This document shows, piece by piece, positions 1-12,769 of a DNA stretch of 64,000 nt. The notes beneath the pieces are model-generated. The model saw only the letters and a program-made list of their open reading frames with translations. It did not search any database and had not been told where the DNA came from. Numbering within the stretch: the first letter of the stretch is position 1; each line of letters opens with the position of its first letter. The stretch is from the NCBI RefSeq assembly GCF_041381155.1, contig NC_091135.1:58355997-58419996 (forward strand), read 5' to 3'. Both the position numbers and the translations under genes were made by a program. The stretch comes from Argopecten irradians (Eukaryota; Mollusca; Bivalvia; Pectinida; Pectinidae).

Positions 1-1255
1 GACTGTAAGTCTAAAAAAAATACAATCTTACACACACGAGCACTGATGAAGTAAGTTTGAAAGTGGCTTCTTTAAAGATGCTCCACCGCCGACGGAGCAT
101 AAATGATATTCATTATTTTAACAATAATTGGTGTATTATCGTGTTTATATATGTCTAATTAACACAAAAAATAATATAAAATAATTTATTTTGCCGTTGG
201 TGCATGCGCAATCAGTACATCATTCCATATAGGATATAGTGCTGTGGAATTTTTTCGGGATGCAATTAATTATTTTTCATATTTTTAACTTGAAGTAAAA
301 TTAGAAGCTCAAACTTTTCAATGTTGGTAATGGTGTAAAGTAAGTAACTTTTGTAACTGAAGAAAAATACCAAATCGTCTGCTCCTGTTTTTGATAGTGA
401 AAAAATACCATTTGTCAGCGGTGGAGCATCTTTAATACAGTAATATCCATAGCATACAGTAAAATGATATATATCACTGATATACATAAATACACAAATA
501 GATATCGGAAAAGATATCACACTCCTGACGCTGTAAGCCTGTAACAGTAGCTACATGTATATATATCGTACATATGTACATGTATAACACTAAAGAATGC
601 GATCATCTTTTAAGGAAACGCGTATAATACGACTCTATTAATGCTTCTGTTGTAATCCAAGATTAAATCTGTTATATGTTCCCCGATTTATCAACACTTT
701 TCCTGATTTCTAATCTCTGTTTTACTATGGTACCAATTCCAAAAAGCGACCAAACACTTATAGAATATAGGCCTAACTGTTACCCCCTTCGGGGCCCCAC
801 TCACCTTATAGAGACGAAGGGAAATCGGTTTATGTGGTTTTGGTAGATCATTCGCAAATCATAGTTGTTGTCATAGCTCGAATTCGTTTCCATATAATAT
901 TCTCAGCAATTCACAACATTTCTTAGTTTAAATAATCTCCTTATTCACTTCGAATCAGCAGTTGATTCTAAGCCGGCGAGCTTTCACTGCAAAGTTCGCT
1001 CCATTGCGGTAAACAACTTTTATTTCCGGACATGCGCAAAGTAGCATTTTTAAGATTTGGAGGCGTTAACTTTTGACTTTCTGTCGGACCGCGCATAAGT
1101 CTAAAATAAAATTTTGTATATTTATATCTTTGGACCTCTTAACTTTCTAGACTTGTAATTTGGGGAAAGTTCGTAACTTTTTAGGGCTATTACACAATAT
1201 CTTGTCATTGTTTGTTTTACGGACCCTGAAAGATACGGATTATGCGGCTTTAAGG
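1..1255 (+). repeat. Left arm of the foldback element
   Basis: This is the direct counterpart of 6831-8086. It contains a TTAA-flanked MITE at 72-435 and a CpG-richer inner portion at about 960-1255. No credible coding sequence is present; the short ORF on the minus strand at 266-520 is duplicated exactly in the other arm and lies mostly in the MITE. Confidence 0.85.
72..435. mobile_element. TTAA-flanked MITE (copy in left arm)
   Basis: The ends read TTAAAGATGCTCCACCGC and, in reverse complement, the same motif with one change, so this is a terminal inverted repeat bounded by TTAA on both sides. About 364 bp long, AT-rich and non-coding. TTAA target duplication is typical of piggyBac-type insertion; assignment to that superfamily is inference. 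Confidence 0.75.
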
Positions 1256-1623
1256 AAGTTTTCACATGAGAGGTGTAGAGGAAAAAATCCTGTGCACACT
1301 AAATACTAGACGTATCCGTTCACTGATGTGGTGACATGTTTTTAACCACTTGCAGACTGGTGTTTGCAAAACAATCTGCTATGAGAAAGGTTACAGCCCA
1401 TTCGCCTGACCAAACAAGTATAACACTGAAAAGACATTTTTTTCAAAGTTTCATCGTCATTGCTGTTTCCGTGACTGAAGCATCATGGGATATCATTTTC
1501 GCGTATTGATGGTTATCAGGATATAAAATCCGGCCCTTTGATATCAAACGTAGACATAGAAATAACCGATGAAAACATAGTTTAAGATTTCTGTCGCCAA
1601 TTTTGGAATCTCGTCGATGTCCT

Positions 1624-3712
1624 GGGTGTGCTCTATTATACGATGGCCGAGGTGAGCCACGTACTCACAACCATTAGTTGGATATAGTTGTACACACAAA
1701 CTTGACATAAATAAGAATTTACTTGTCGACAAACACATATAAGTAGTGTAGTTGTAGACAGCTGATTTTTTACAAAGTTACTTTTCGGCACACACATATA
1801 AGTAGAACGAATAATCATACCCTGCCTCCACTCCGTTCCCGGCAGGGTATGAATTCCACCCCGTTGCCGCTAGTGTTGCAAGCCCCGATGTGATCCACAT
1901 CGGGCACTTTGAGACTGATAAAAATATATTTTTCGGGTATTATCCTTATGTAACTGTATTGTTCTGACAACTATGATCAATATTCAATTCACAAACCTTT
2001 CGATTATAATGTTTCATCAACTATTAGTGGTAAAATCCAAGGCAAACACAACACATGTATTATTCTGTTCAAATACGCCGCCATGTTTGATTTCCCAGAA
2101 ACCGTGACGAATGAAACACTCAACAGGTAAAATATGTTTAATTTATTATTTATTATGCCAACAAACTAAGAATAAATATGGTGAAACTGAACAAATGTAA
2201 GTATCATTAAGAATTAAGCAAAAAAGAATTTTTAAAGTTCATGTTAAAAACTTTGTAACATTTATTTCTTTCGTAGTGAAAATTTGTAGGTCATTCCATA
2301 TATGGTACTAGGTGCCATATTTGGAGCGCGAGACTTTCTAACGAGAAGCATCATGGCGGCCAAGTGAGCCGTGTCGGAGATGCGAGCCATTCAAAAGTGC
2401 TTCAAAACATAATTTAGACATGGAGGTGGGTAAATAAATAATCATTTTATGTTAAACATGTTTGATATTGTTGAATTTAATTAAAAAATTACATGACAAA
2501 CATGAAATGCAACATTTTCACCGCTGGATGTTTTGCAACACTACGGGCAATGGGACGGAATCGTAGCTCTGACGACGACCATCTGTCAGAAATCTTCCGT
2601 CCGTCGTTCAGAGCTACATGTACGTCATCGCAGCTAACATATAAGTAGTGTAGTTGTAGACATTGAAAACTTGTCAAAGTGACCTGTCGACACACACATA
2701 TAAAGTAGTGTAGTCGTAGACATTTAAAACTTGTCATAGTTACTTGTCGACACATCATATAAGTAGTGCAGTTGTAGATAACTGGATTTTTATAAAGTTT
2801 CTTGTCGTCACACACATATAAGTAGTGCAGTTGTAGACAACTGAATTTTTATAAAGTTTCTTGTCGTCACACGTATATAAATAATGCTGTTGTTTCCCAA
2901 AATAATTGATTAATATGTGGTAACCTATAGACCTTTTTGTAATGGGTTACATTTATCACCTAGTTTCTCGTAGCATCAACTCGTTTCGTCTCCGTACCTG
3001 TACGCGCGTATCCACGTTATCTTTAAGATTTATGTTGGGTGTATGGTATATGTTGGCTGTAGGAATCTCACGTCGACAAGTAAATTCTTAACTATGTCAA
3101 GTTTGTATGTACAACTATATCCAACTTATGGTTGTGAGTACGTGTACAAAAAGGTCTATAGGTTACCACATATTAATCAATTATTTTGGGAAACAACAGC
3201 ATTATTTATATACGTGTGACGACAAGAAACTTTATAAAGTTTCAAACGCTAGCTGCAACCTTAGATAACCAATGACTAATCTAACAAGGATACGACGGAC
3301 TCCTAACCCGTTCCTTTTTAAAATGAATAGGCTACATTCTTGAATTTAGTCCACTAGGAAAAGGTCAGTAGGTTATCAAGTAAAACAAATTAATTACAAG
3401 TATCGTGGGAAACACAATATCACTTATATGTGTGTGTCGACAAGTAATTATGACAAGTTTTAAATGTCTACAACTACACTACTTTATATGTGTGTGCCAA
3501 CAAGTAACGTTTTCAAGTTTTAAATGTCCACAACTACACTACTTATATGTGTGTGTCGACAAGTAACTTTGTAAAAAAATCAGCTGTCTACAACTACACT
3601 ACTTATATGTGTGTGTCGACAAGTAAATTCTTAACTATGTCAAGTTTGTATGTACAACTATATCCAACTTATGGTTGTGAGTACGTGGCTCACCTCGGCC
3701 ATCGTACTATTA
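1624..3712. repeat. Nested inverted and tandem repeats in the foldback core
   Basis: About 1640-1810 is inverted at 3541-3712. Roughly 60-bp monomers built on TATGTGTGTGTCGACAAGTAA lie in minus orientation at 2635-2885 and in plus orientation at 3415-3650. An almost perfect 88-bp inverted pair sits at 2854-2941 and 3144-3232, leaving a 200-bp loop. The palindromes are thus layered inside the outer 1.25-kb arms. ORFs here are made of the monomers and are not believable genes. Confidence 0.75.
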
Positions 3713-4936
3713 GGTCCTGTGATACCCTAGCCTGGATGCGTTCGATTGCATAACTTACGCCTACGACGTTAGGATCAGTTTTCTGTGTGCTCGCGGTGTT
3801 CACAGACTGATACGTGCTATCACTATGTTAAAATGCTGAATTACACGCAATATCATAAGCACGTATTGTCGAACACAGCCAGCACAGCTGAGATTTCAGT
3901 GTGATTAAGCACCATATCGATGTGAACATTTTTACTGGATATATTTCTTTATTTCATTGTTAACCGATCATTTCCTTTTGAAGACTAATGCATTTGGGGG
4001 AAAAAAACCGCAATCCACAACATAACCTAGTGTACAAAACACATTTTAAATTGCATACTCGTCTGTCCTCTTTTTTAGCTGCTTCTAAATAGTGTTTAGC
4101 AGTCGTCCGAAAACAAGGTAAACACATGACTCGACAATCGATAATGCTGATTGACTCTTTTTAGCTTGGAAGTGATGTTTTCAATACGTTCGGTAGAATG
4201 CCGACGTAATGGAAGAAATTGGCAGCTATAGGACGACTTAAATGGACATCAATGAGCGAGATAAAATGTTTATTTTTAACCAGGAACGCGATACTTAATA
4301 TTGAATTATATTTATCAAAACAATCCGGTTATTTGCAATAGTAAAACATAGCATCTGTCGGTGTTAACCTTATTAATCAGTGAATTCTATACAAAGTGGT
4401 TAGCATGAAAAAAAATCCATCGTATTTCTACAATTAGATGAAAAGTTGTTGTTTTCAATATTCATTATTTCCATCAGTTGTGTGAACAGCTGTGTGAAAT
4501 ATGCAATATTTTCTATAAATCATGTACCAAATATATTATTGTTGTCCTATCATTATCTGTGTTTGAAAAGAAACATATAATTCACCTTAGATCTTAAGGT
4601 ATTACAGATTAGAAGAAATTATCTTAATTTTGATTTACGTCTAGAAAAAAAGATCATTTCATTTTATAAGGAGGCAAATATACGTTTCAATGTTACTAAT
4701 TTATGTAATTCCTTGAATTACTGTTTCGATCCCGTACTTGAAATTTTCTCCAATTTCACACAATCATATGCTGCACGGTAACTCAAACATTATACAAAAT
4801 ACATCAGAATATTTATTTCATGTGCCTACAAGTAGCCAGTAACACAAATCCTATACTGGTATCTAATTTTCAATTTCAAAAATACTGAAAAATAGAAGCA
4901 AATATGATTTGGCATCAGTCAGTGCTTATCTCATCC

Positions 4937-5152
4937 TTGGTTTGTTTATTTTTACGTCCTATTAACAGCCAGGGTCATGTAAGGACGTGCCAGGTTTGTT
5001 GGTGGAGGAAAGCCGGAGTACCCGGAGAAAAACCACCGACCAGCGGTCAGTACCTGGCAACTGCCCCACATGGGATTCGAACCCGCATCCCAGAGGTGAA
5101 GGGCTTGTGGTAATATGTCGGGACATGTTAACCACTCGGCCACCGCGGCCCC
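4937..5152 (-). mobile_element. tRNA-derived SINE with intact target-site duplication
   Basis: Read on the minus strand, the 5' end carries a tRNA-like A box (GGCCGAGTGGTTAAC) and a B box (GGGTTCGAATCC). A conserved SINE body follows, with GGTGGTTTTTCTCCGGGTAC and a Cys-rich-looking but non-coding 3' part. It is flanked by a perfect 13-bp duplication GCTTATCTCATCC at 4924-4936 and 5153-5165, which fixes the borders and shows LINE-assisted insertion. The head resembles a serine-type tRNA; that is an impression only. Confidence 0.85.
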
Positions 5153-5399
5153 GCTTATCTCATCCAATTCTAGACCTTATCTTGGACAAGGTATGTTCAT
5201 TATGCTAATCAGTAACTAGTATTGTCATATCTATTATAATGTTGCAATATTATTTACAAGTAACTTTGTTAAAGTTTGTTTTCTTTTCATGCATGTTTCA
5301 ATTCTTTTCTTTATTTCAACACGCAATTAAAATTATAGTCTAAGTCTTCAAAGATCGCTTCTTTTTTTAATAAATAAGAAAAAAAAACACGAAAAAATC

Positions 5400-6110
5400 T
5401 CGATAGTTGCTCGCAACCCAGTGGTACCGCGGTTACATCGGTTTTCGACGGCGAAAGAACAAACTAGATTGTTTTACACACAATGTCAAACATATTCAAT
5501 TCAAATCATTAATTATATGTTTCAGAAGCATGTAAATGATGTTTTTGTGCAATATTTCATGAATTTCATCTACTAAACGAAGCACTTTATTCACAAACGC
5601 TGTAAGATTTACATTGTAACTGTTAGCCAACGTTCGTAGGCCTAGGCCTACTGTTTCTTTTTCTTTTTGTCAAAGTGACGTTTAAATAATGAAATGTTTC
5701 AAGATAAAGTAACACTATTATTTTAAACTATGTTAAGCTGTATATGAGTGCAAATTGCCATCATAATACCACAAATGAATGCTTATTCTATCCTTCAAAA
5801 CGTCAGCTTCCAAGGTCGAATCACCCGGGCTCATAGAGGACAAAAAAGTGACGTCATTGGAATGTTCGGGATCAAATCGTCAAATTTAGAAATGGTAATC
5901 AGAATAAAGAAATTAATCATTTATTTACTCATATCGCAATATTTTCATATCGCAACTGTTACAGGAAATTCTTATTACCTGGTATCGAGTTCTATGCCTG
6001 GTTAATCTCGATATTAGAGCTGAAAATATCTGGTTTATTGATATTGTTCCGCTACTTTTGTTGAGTTTGAATTCGCAAATTCGAAGGGCGTCAGAACTCT
6101 TGTTTAAAGT
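5400..6110. repeat. Dispersed repeat, copy A (empty-site version)
   Basis: About 700 bp match 53262-53428 plus 54772-55275 in order and orientation (for example CAACCCAGTGGTACCGCGGT and CATAGAGGACAAAAAAGT). Here the sequence is continuous across CATCTACTAAACGAAGC, where copy B has 1.34 kb of extra DNA. The 85-codon ORF at 5748-6005 is shared with copy B but shows no recognisable domain. Confidence 0.75.
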
Positions 6111-6830
6111 TGTATTTCTTGTAATTTTCACTGAAACGACATGTCGTTTTAACATTTGATATTTGAACATGGACATGTATCTTGATGATTTAGCTCCCTA
6201 AAACCATATGTCAGCCTATAAGAGAGCCGAAATCTAGGGATAATATATTCCTGGTTTTGAATAAAACGCCTTCAATCATCGCCATGTTCAGTACCTTCGG
6301 GTTTTGTCGGAATTCCGAATCGTATCATGTGTCTGGCGTCCACACGTCCTGCACGTGGGGATCCAGGTAACTAGTGTAAGCGCATACATGTACAAATGTA
6401 TGTGTTTGTTTACGTTTTCTTCTGGCTAATATGAGCAAATCTTGCTGGTATATGTCCACAGAGCGAGTATTTGAAACATCTAATTTACACATACAGTAGC
6501 TGTAATTCAATATTGTGTGCATCAAATATTGTAATGTGCGAGCATTATTTTCTTTGTCGATCCAGTCTGCTGAGTCGACCACAAGTTTTGTTTACGAAAA
6601 TAGTTGACATTTCTCTTGGTTCACAACTCTCGTGTTACTTCGAGATTGTCGCGACGATGTTCGGAAGAGTTCGGAATGATTCGGCCACTTTCGAGCCTAT
6701 TTTTCACGTGTACACGTTAAAAAGATTTTTTACTTTTATAATTAATAATACTTCTAGTGCTGCAACTTTATAAAAATTGGTAAAATTTGAAAGTTTAAAA
6801 CTCAGACAAATGGAGAAAAATATGTATAAC

Positions 6831-8086
6831 CCTTAAAGCCGCATAATCCGTATCTTTCAGGGTCCGTAAAACAAACAATGACAAGATATTGTGTAATAGC
6901 CCTAAAAAGTTACGAACTTTCCCCAAATTACAAGTCTAGAAAGTTAAGAGGTCCAAAGATATAAATATACAAAATTTTATTTTAGACTTATGCGCGGTCC
7001 GACAGAAAGTCAAAAGTTAACGCCTCCAAATCTTAAAAATGCTACTTTGCGCATGTCCGGAAATAAAAGTTGTTTACCGCAATGGAGCGAGCTTTGCAGT
7101 GAAAGCTCGCCGGCTTAGAATCAACTGCTGATTCGAAGTGAATAAGGAGATTATTTAAACTAAGAAATGTTGTGAATTGCTGAGAATATTATATGGAAAC
7201 GAATTCGAGCTATGACAACAACTATGATTTGCGAATGATCTACCAAAACCACATAAACCGATTTCCCTTCGTCTCTATAAGGTGAGTGGGGCCCCGAAGG
7301 GGGTAACAGTTAGGCCTATATTCTATAAGTGTTTGGTCGCTTTTTGGAATTGGTACCATAGTAAAACAGAGATTAGAAATCAGGAAAAGTGTTGATAAAT
7401 CGGGGAACATATAACAGATTTAATCTTGGATTACAACAGAAGCATTAATAGAGTCGTATTATACGCGTTTCCTTAAAAGATGATCGCATTCTTTAGTGTT
7501 ATACATGTACATATGTACGATATATATACATGTAGCTACTGTTACAGGCTTACAGCGTCAGGAGTGTGATATCTTTTCCGATATCTATTTGTGTATTTAT
7601 GTATATCAGTGATATATATCATTTTACTGTATGCTATGGATATTACTGTATTAAAGATGCTCCACCGCTGACAAATGGTATTTTTTCACTATCAAAAACA
7701 GGAGCAGACGATTTGGTATTTTTCTTCAGTTACAAAAGTTACTTACTTTACACCATTACCAACATTGAAAAGTTTGAGCTTCTAATTTTACTTCAAGTTA
7801 AAAATATGAAAAATAATTAATTGCATCCCGAAAAAATTCCACAGCACTATATCCTATATGGAATGATGTACTGATTGCGCATGCACCAACGGCAAAATAA
7901 ATTATTTTATATTATTTTTTGTGTTAATTAGACATATATAAACACGATAATACACCAATTATTGTTAAAATAATGAATATCATTTATGCTCCGTCGGCGG
8001 TGGAGCATCTTTAAAGAAGCCACTTTCAAACTTACTTCATCAGTGCTCGTGTGTGTAAGATTGTATTTTTTTTAGGACTTACAGTC
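6831..8086 (-). repeat. Right arm of the foldback element
   Basis: Reverse complement of 1-1255, starting at CCTTAAAGCCGCATAATCC and ending at GGACTTACAGTC. It carries the mirrored MITE copy at 7651-8014. The near-identity of the arms suggests a recent inverted duplication or ongoing gene conversion. Confidence 0.85.
7651..8014. mobile_element. TTAA-flanked MITE (copy in right arm)
   Basis: Mirror image of the MITE at 72-435, with the same TTAA borders and TTAAAGATGCTCCACCGC tips. It was most likely present before the arms were duplicated rather than inserted twice. Confidence 0.75.
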
Positions 8087-11000
8087 ACTTAGTCACGTAC
8101 TCGTTATCCTATCTAATGGTCATAATTATATAAAATTCACACCAATACATCATAAGTGGTGTAAGTAAAGAATAGTAATTGACTTTTTACAATATGTATT
8201 ATATATTATGTCCAATGGCAATATATTTAGGCTACATAAATTCTGGTACTAATTAGTACCATTATTCTTCACATGAAAATGCCTAGACCCCTGTAATTCA
8301 AGAAATGACTAACTTATAATTAGTATCTAGTGAGGTTTGATTTTGATAAACTTGTGTTCAAAAGATGTGTAATTGTTATAAATTTGTGTTTGACAGAAAA
8401 CAATTGGAACTAGTTTGTTTTACATGCAGGATAACACTGAAAGATTATATGCATGCATGTATACAGTATTAATCTATGTACATAACTGACATTTACTCCA
8501 TATTTTCTTTATAGAATGTATGGGACCTTCAACCAGATGACAGAAGTGCAAGATGTGATGGCAGCTCGCCCAAAAATAATAGGGAAAAACAACTACATGT
8601 ATCTCTGAGATCAAAACTGACAGTAAAAAATAAAGTCTGTTTGTAATGTACCCATTATGAACCAGAAAGAAATTATTTTCAAGAAGGAAGGACAGAACAA
8701 ACCTAGCATAATTCTTTACTATTATCACCAAGATATTTTCAAATTATTTATTTCTTCTTCACACAAATGAAAAAAGGAATAATAACAATTATTGCATGTC
8801 TACATACCTAGTATGTATAACTTTTGAATAATTTATATGGGACAAGGAAGTAATTCCAATTTATGAACAATAAACCAATTAAAATAATATGTCATTTGTC
8901 TGAGTTGTTAAATTATGTATTGTTCATTTTAGAAATGTTCAAATACAGAAAATAAATAGCAAACAAGATTGGAGCTAGATCAAGGGTTATTTGGGTCAAA
9001 AGTCAGTGTCAAATCTCAAGGTTTTGGCTCTATAGATATACAGATATCCCTATGTGTAATAAAAAAAAATCTTGTTGTTGTGTTATACCACAAATTGCAC
9101 ATATATATAAGAATATCCATATATCTGTAGAGACAATAGCCTGTGATGTATGTTGTTAAATTGCATTATTCATTATAGACTATTTTAAGTTGCAAAGTTT
9201 TGATTGAATTAGAAAGGAATAGACTGACAATAATTTTAATTAGTCCAGGTCAATGAAGGTCTACATGTACAAGCTCTTAGCAAATTCACTTAGTGTTTGG
9301 AGCAAGATCACACTAAAGGAATTAGGATTGCTTAAATATATAAAGATAAACTAACAAAATACAACTAATAAAGTTGGATTTTCCACAAGGTTAGACTAAA
9401 TAAATACTAAAAAATGAATTTTACTGCAATTACTCTGATGATATGAGAATCACATGCAATGGTCAGCTTATTTACTACTGGATGCTATTTTGAACTCCAG
9501 TCATTTTTTTATTGACTTAAAATTCAATGCATAATATGTGTACATGCACACTATACCATGTATATGAATGTGCTATTTGTGCATGAATATGATTGTATAA
9601 GAAACACCTAGGTCTTTCATTATACATGTTTCTGATTCATTTGATTCAGAGGCAAATTCACGGCTGGACATCATATTATATGGTAGCTATTATATGGTTC
9701 ATTGGCAAGCTATCATGTACATTTAACCAAGGGAGCTGTCTTCATTATCTACACAGAAAATATATACATAATTGCATGTTAGACATTCAGAACTTTTAAC
9801 ACACATTAAACCGCCGTATTGCAACCTCGACCGCATTTTTTCTTTTATTTTTTTTTTTTTTTAATTTTCTGTAATCCTTGAAATCATATAACCAAATGTT
9901 TATAGTTTCACCAGAAATTTATCATCATGTTTTTAACGAACACGGAGCTTTTCCAACGTAAATATCAGAAATATACATACAATAACGCGTATTAAATTTT
10001 ATACTCGTTTATGGCGGTACATGGTGATTTTTTAACTAATAGATATGTATGTATACATGTATACATATATATATGACATTGAACAAAAATACATATTATG
10101 TCAAGTTTGCTCTCCGTGCTTACTTTACTTGATTTATTATTATATTTCATTTGGACCTTTATAAAACAAGTTATATGGTTATCCAACTGGCAAGTCAAAT
10201 ATCGTCCGAATTATTTATTTTAAAAAATATCACCAGAGATTTACATGTACATGTAGATAACCATTTTCGTCTCTATATAGTACGATGTGTCTTGTCTATT
10301 TCATTATTTATCAATACCATTATTTATATATCTGATACATTTTTGTACAATTTATTATCTTGTCTAGTACGATGTGTGGTATCGCAACACATATTTTATA
10401 CGAAGGTTAAATACCGTCCCCACAAAAATCCCTCCGGTGGCCCCCGGAAATTAGGCAAAGCATAGTCAACCGATCGCCGTATTGTAAACACTCAAAATGA
10501 CCGAATGGAAGTATTGTTTACACGACGATAATGTATATATATTGTTCTGGAGGACTCTTTAACTTCATCACATAACAAAACATTCATTTGTTCATGATAA
10601 GTAACAAGTTCTTCCGTAGAAGTTCCTGCTAACATGAACGACACGCTTTTGACTGGGCACGCCATTTCGTTTGGTCTGGAAAGTCACGTGATTGTCTACG
10701 ATTGAAAATGCATATTCAAATACTCTGGATATCGAATTTTTAATCATTAATTTCTTTTGAATTCGGGACTTTTTGGGTGTGTAATTAGGGGAAAGTTGAT
10801 AACTCTTTATAATATATGTACCCGAATTTTTCTTTTGTTGATTTACGGACCCTGAAAGATACGGATTATGCGGCTTTAAAACATCAAAGCAATAAGGTGT
10901 ACACAATACTGGGGTGACGGACATGACACTTGATGTCGCTTACGTACAAACAAAATAAATTGTATTGCATGGTGGTACTTCATTCCATTGCAGGATTGTA

Positions 11001-11229
11001 ATATGCAATCTGATATATATATATATATATACATTAGATTATACAGTACTGTAATCAAATTTACGTCCAATTATATTCATACGCATTTCCCTTCACATAC
11101 CGCTTTACTTCTTTACATCATTCAATTTACATGAAAATACCACATAGACATTTTTGTAATATAAATCAGATTTGCCATAAGAAATTAATGAAACAATCTG
11201 ATTTCTAAAACAACAATTTATGTATTTAT
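8087..11229. other. AT-rich intergenic sequence, no gene seen
   Basis: No credible ORF or spliced gene was recognised. The stretch contains homopolymer T near 9840-9865, an (AT)n run near 11017-11032 and the partial foldback-end copy at 10760-10879. Confidence 0.5.
10760..10879 (+). repeat. Diverged partial copy of the inner end of the foldback arms
   Basis: 10844-10879 matches 36 bases at the inner tip of the arms (begins ACGGACCCTGAAAGATACGG, ends GCGGCTTTAA). The preceding 80 bp align loosely with 1150-1215 (GTAATTxGGGGAAAGTT, TAACT). It lies in the same orientation as the left arm, and the match stops at the same base as the arm, which suggests a real element boundary. Confidence 0.65.
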
Positions 11230-11231
11230 TA

Positions 11232-12767
11232 CGGTGGCTGATTTGTGCCATTTCGTCTTTTCGCCCCGAAAAGACGAGAATTAAGAAACCTTAATTTTCG
11301 TCTTTTCGCCCCAAAAAGACGAAATTTAACAAATTTAAATTTCGTCTTTTCGCCGCGAAAAGACGAAAAGATGAAAAGTCAAACACGAAAAGACGAAAGT
11401 GATACACGCTAATTAGCGACTTTGATTCTCGTCTTTTCGCCTTTTCGCCCCGATAAGACGAAATTTAACAAACCTTAATTTTCGTCTTTTCGTCTTTTCG
11501 CCCCGAAAAGACGAAAATTAACAAACCTAAAATTTCGTCTTTTCGCCCCGAAAAGACTAAAATTAACAAACCTTAATTTTCGTCTTTTCGTCTTTTCGCC
11601 CCGAAAAAACGAAATTTAACAAACCTTAATTTTCGTCTTTTCGTCTTTTCGCCCCGAAAAGACGAAATTAAACAAACCATAAATTTTGTCTTTTCGTTTT
11701 TTCGCCCCGAAAAGACGAAAATTAACAAACCTTTATTTTCGTCTTTTCGCCTTTTCGCCCCGAAAAGACGAAATTTAACAAACCTTAATTTTCGTCTTTT
11801 CGTCTTTTCGCCTTCCGGTCCGGTGTGGAAGTCATTTTGAAATCTTTTTATCTTAATATTGACTTAATTGTTCAATATGGAAGCATCAAAGTAGTTAATG
11901 ATAACAATCGATTTATTAAATTGATAGTATTACAAGTATCTTCATCAATAACTAAGATTAGAAGTTTTAAAACAGAAGTCAACATGTTTGTTTACAGCAG
12001 TTACGTAGATTCTCACACGTGGCATATGCCACGTGCCACTAACAGAATCATCATTACGCAAATCCTTTAGCGTGATTGATACATTTTTCTAAAATTCATT
12101 AATATCTTATTTTTTGTGTTCTAATCGCCCTCTTTAGCAATTACGCTTATCAAAACATTGCCGTGTAGATGCTAAACATAGCACTTACAGGAGTTGCCTC
12201 CCCTACACAACTTGAAAAAAAAAGTTGTCGGCTGGTATTATTTGAAAGCGTTTGAACCACGGATAAACTTGTTAACAAAATAATTTATGAAAGACAACTC
12301 GTGAAGACTTTGAGTTTAAAGGAAGGACTTATACCAAGAAATTGCTCAAATACAGTTGATTATAACAGTCAATCAGTAGGTACAATGTACTGTGTATTAT
12401 TTGAAAAGACATTTTGACTACATACATGACATGGTCTTCATCATAATTGTACATTAGAAATTACATTATAATCTCCGTCGTATATGATAGATGACAAAGT
12501 ATATCTGTAATTTGTATTTTTTCAAGGCGAAAAGACGAAAAGACGAAAATTAAGGTTTGTTAATAAAAGACGAAAAGACGAAAATTAAGGTTTGTCAATT
12601 TTCGTCTTTAAAAGACGAAAAGACGAAAATTAAGGTTTGTCAATTTTCGTCTTTTCGGGGCGAAAAGACGAAATTCAAGGTTTGTAATTTTCGTCTTTTC
12701 GGGGCGAAAAGACGAAAAGACGAGAATTAAGATGACGAAAAGACGAAATGGCATAAATCAGTCACCG
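11232..12767. mobile_element. TA-flanked foldback element with CGTCTTTTCG-array arms
   Basis: The tips are CGGTGGCTGATTTGTGCCA and its near reverse complement TGGCATAAATCAGTCACCG, each bordered by TA (11230-11231 and 12768-12769). Left arm (about 11250-11815) is a tandem array of a ~55-bp unit alternating CGTCTTTTCGCCCCGAAAAGACG with AATTTAACAAACCTTAATTT; each unit is itself palindromic. Right arm (12524-12750) is a shorter inverted array. The ~700-bp centre includes a palindrome around CACGTGGCATATGCCACGTG near 12016-12035. There is no transposase. TA duplication fits the Tc1/mariner group (inference). Confidence 0.8.
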
Positions 12768-12769
12768 TA

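Larger units (their letters stand above)
1..8086. mobile_element. Large foldback (long inverted repeat) element
   Basis: Bases 1-1255 reappear as the reverse complement at 6831-8086 with only scattered differences (for example a one-base indel at the outer tip and a mismatch near 996), enclosing about 5.6 kb. The outer tips read GACTGTAAGTC and its complement; the inner tips end in TATGCGGCTTTAAGG. No transposase-like ORF is visible inside. The core holds further inverted repeats, a SINE and a dispersed repeat. It could be a non-autonomous DNA transposon with long inverted ends or an inverted segmental duplication. The left border coincides with the window start, so the element may be longer and no target-site duplication can be judged. 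Confidence 0.8.
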
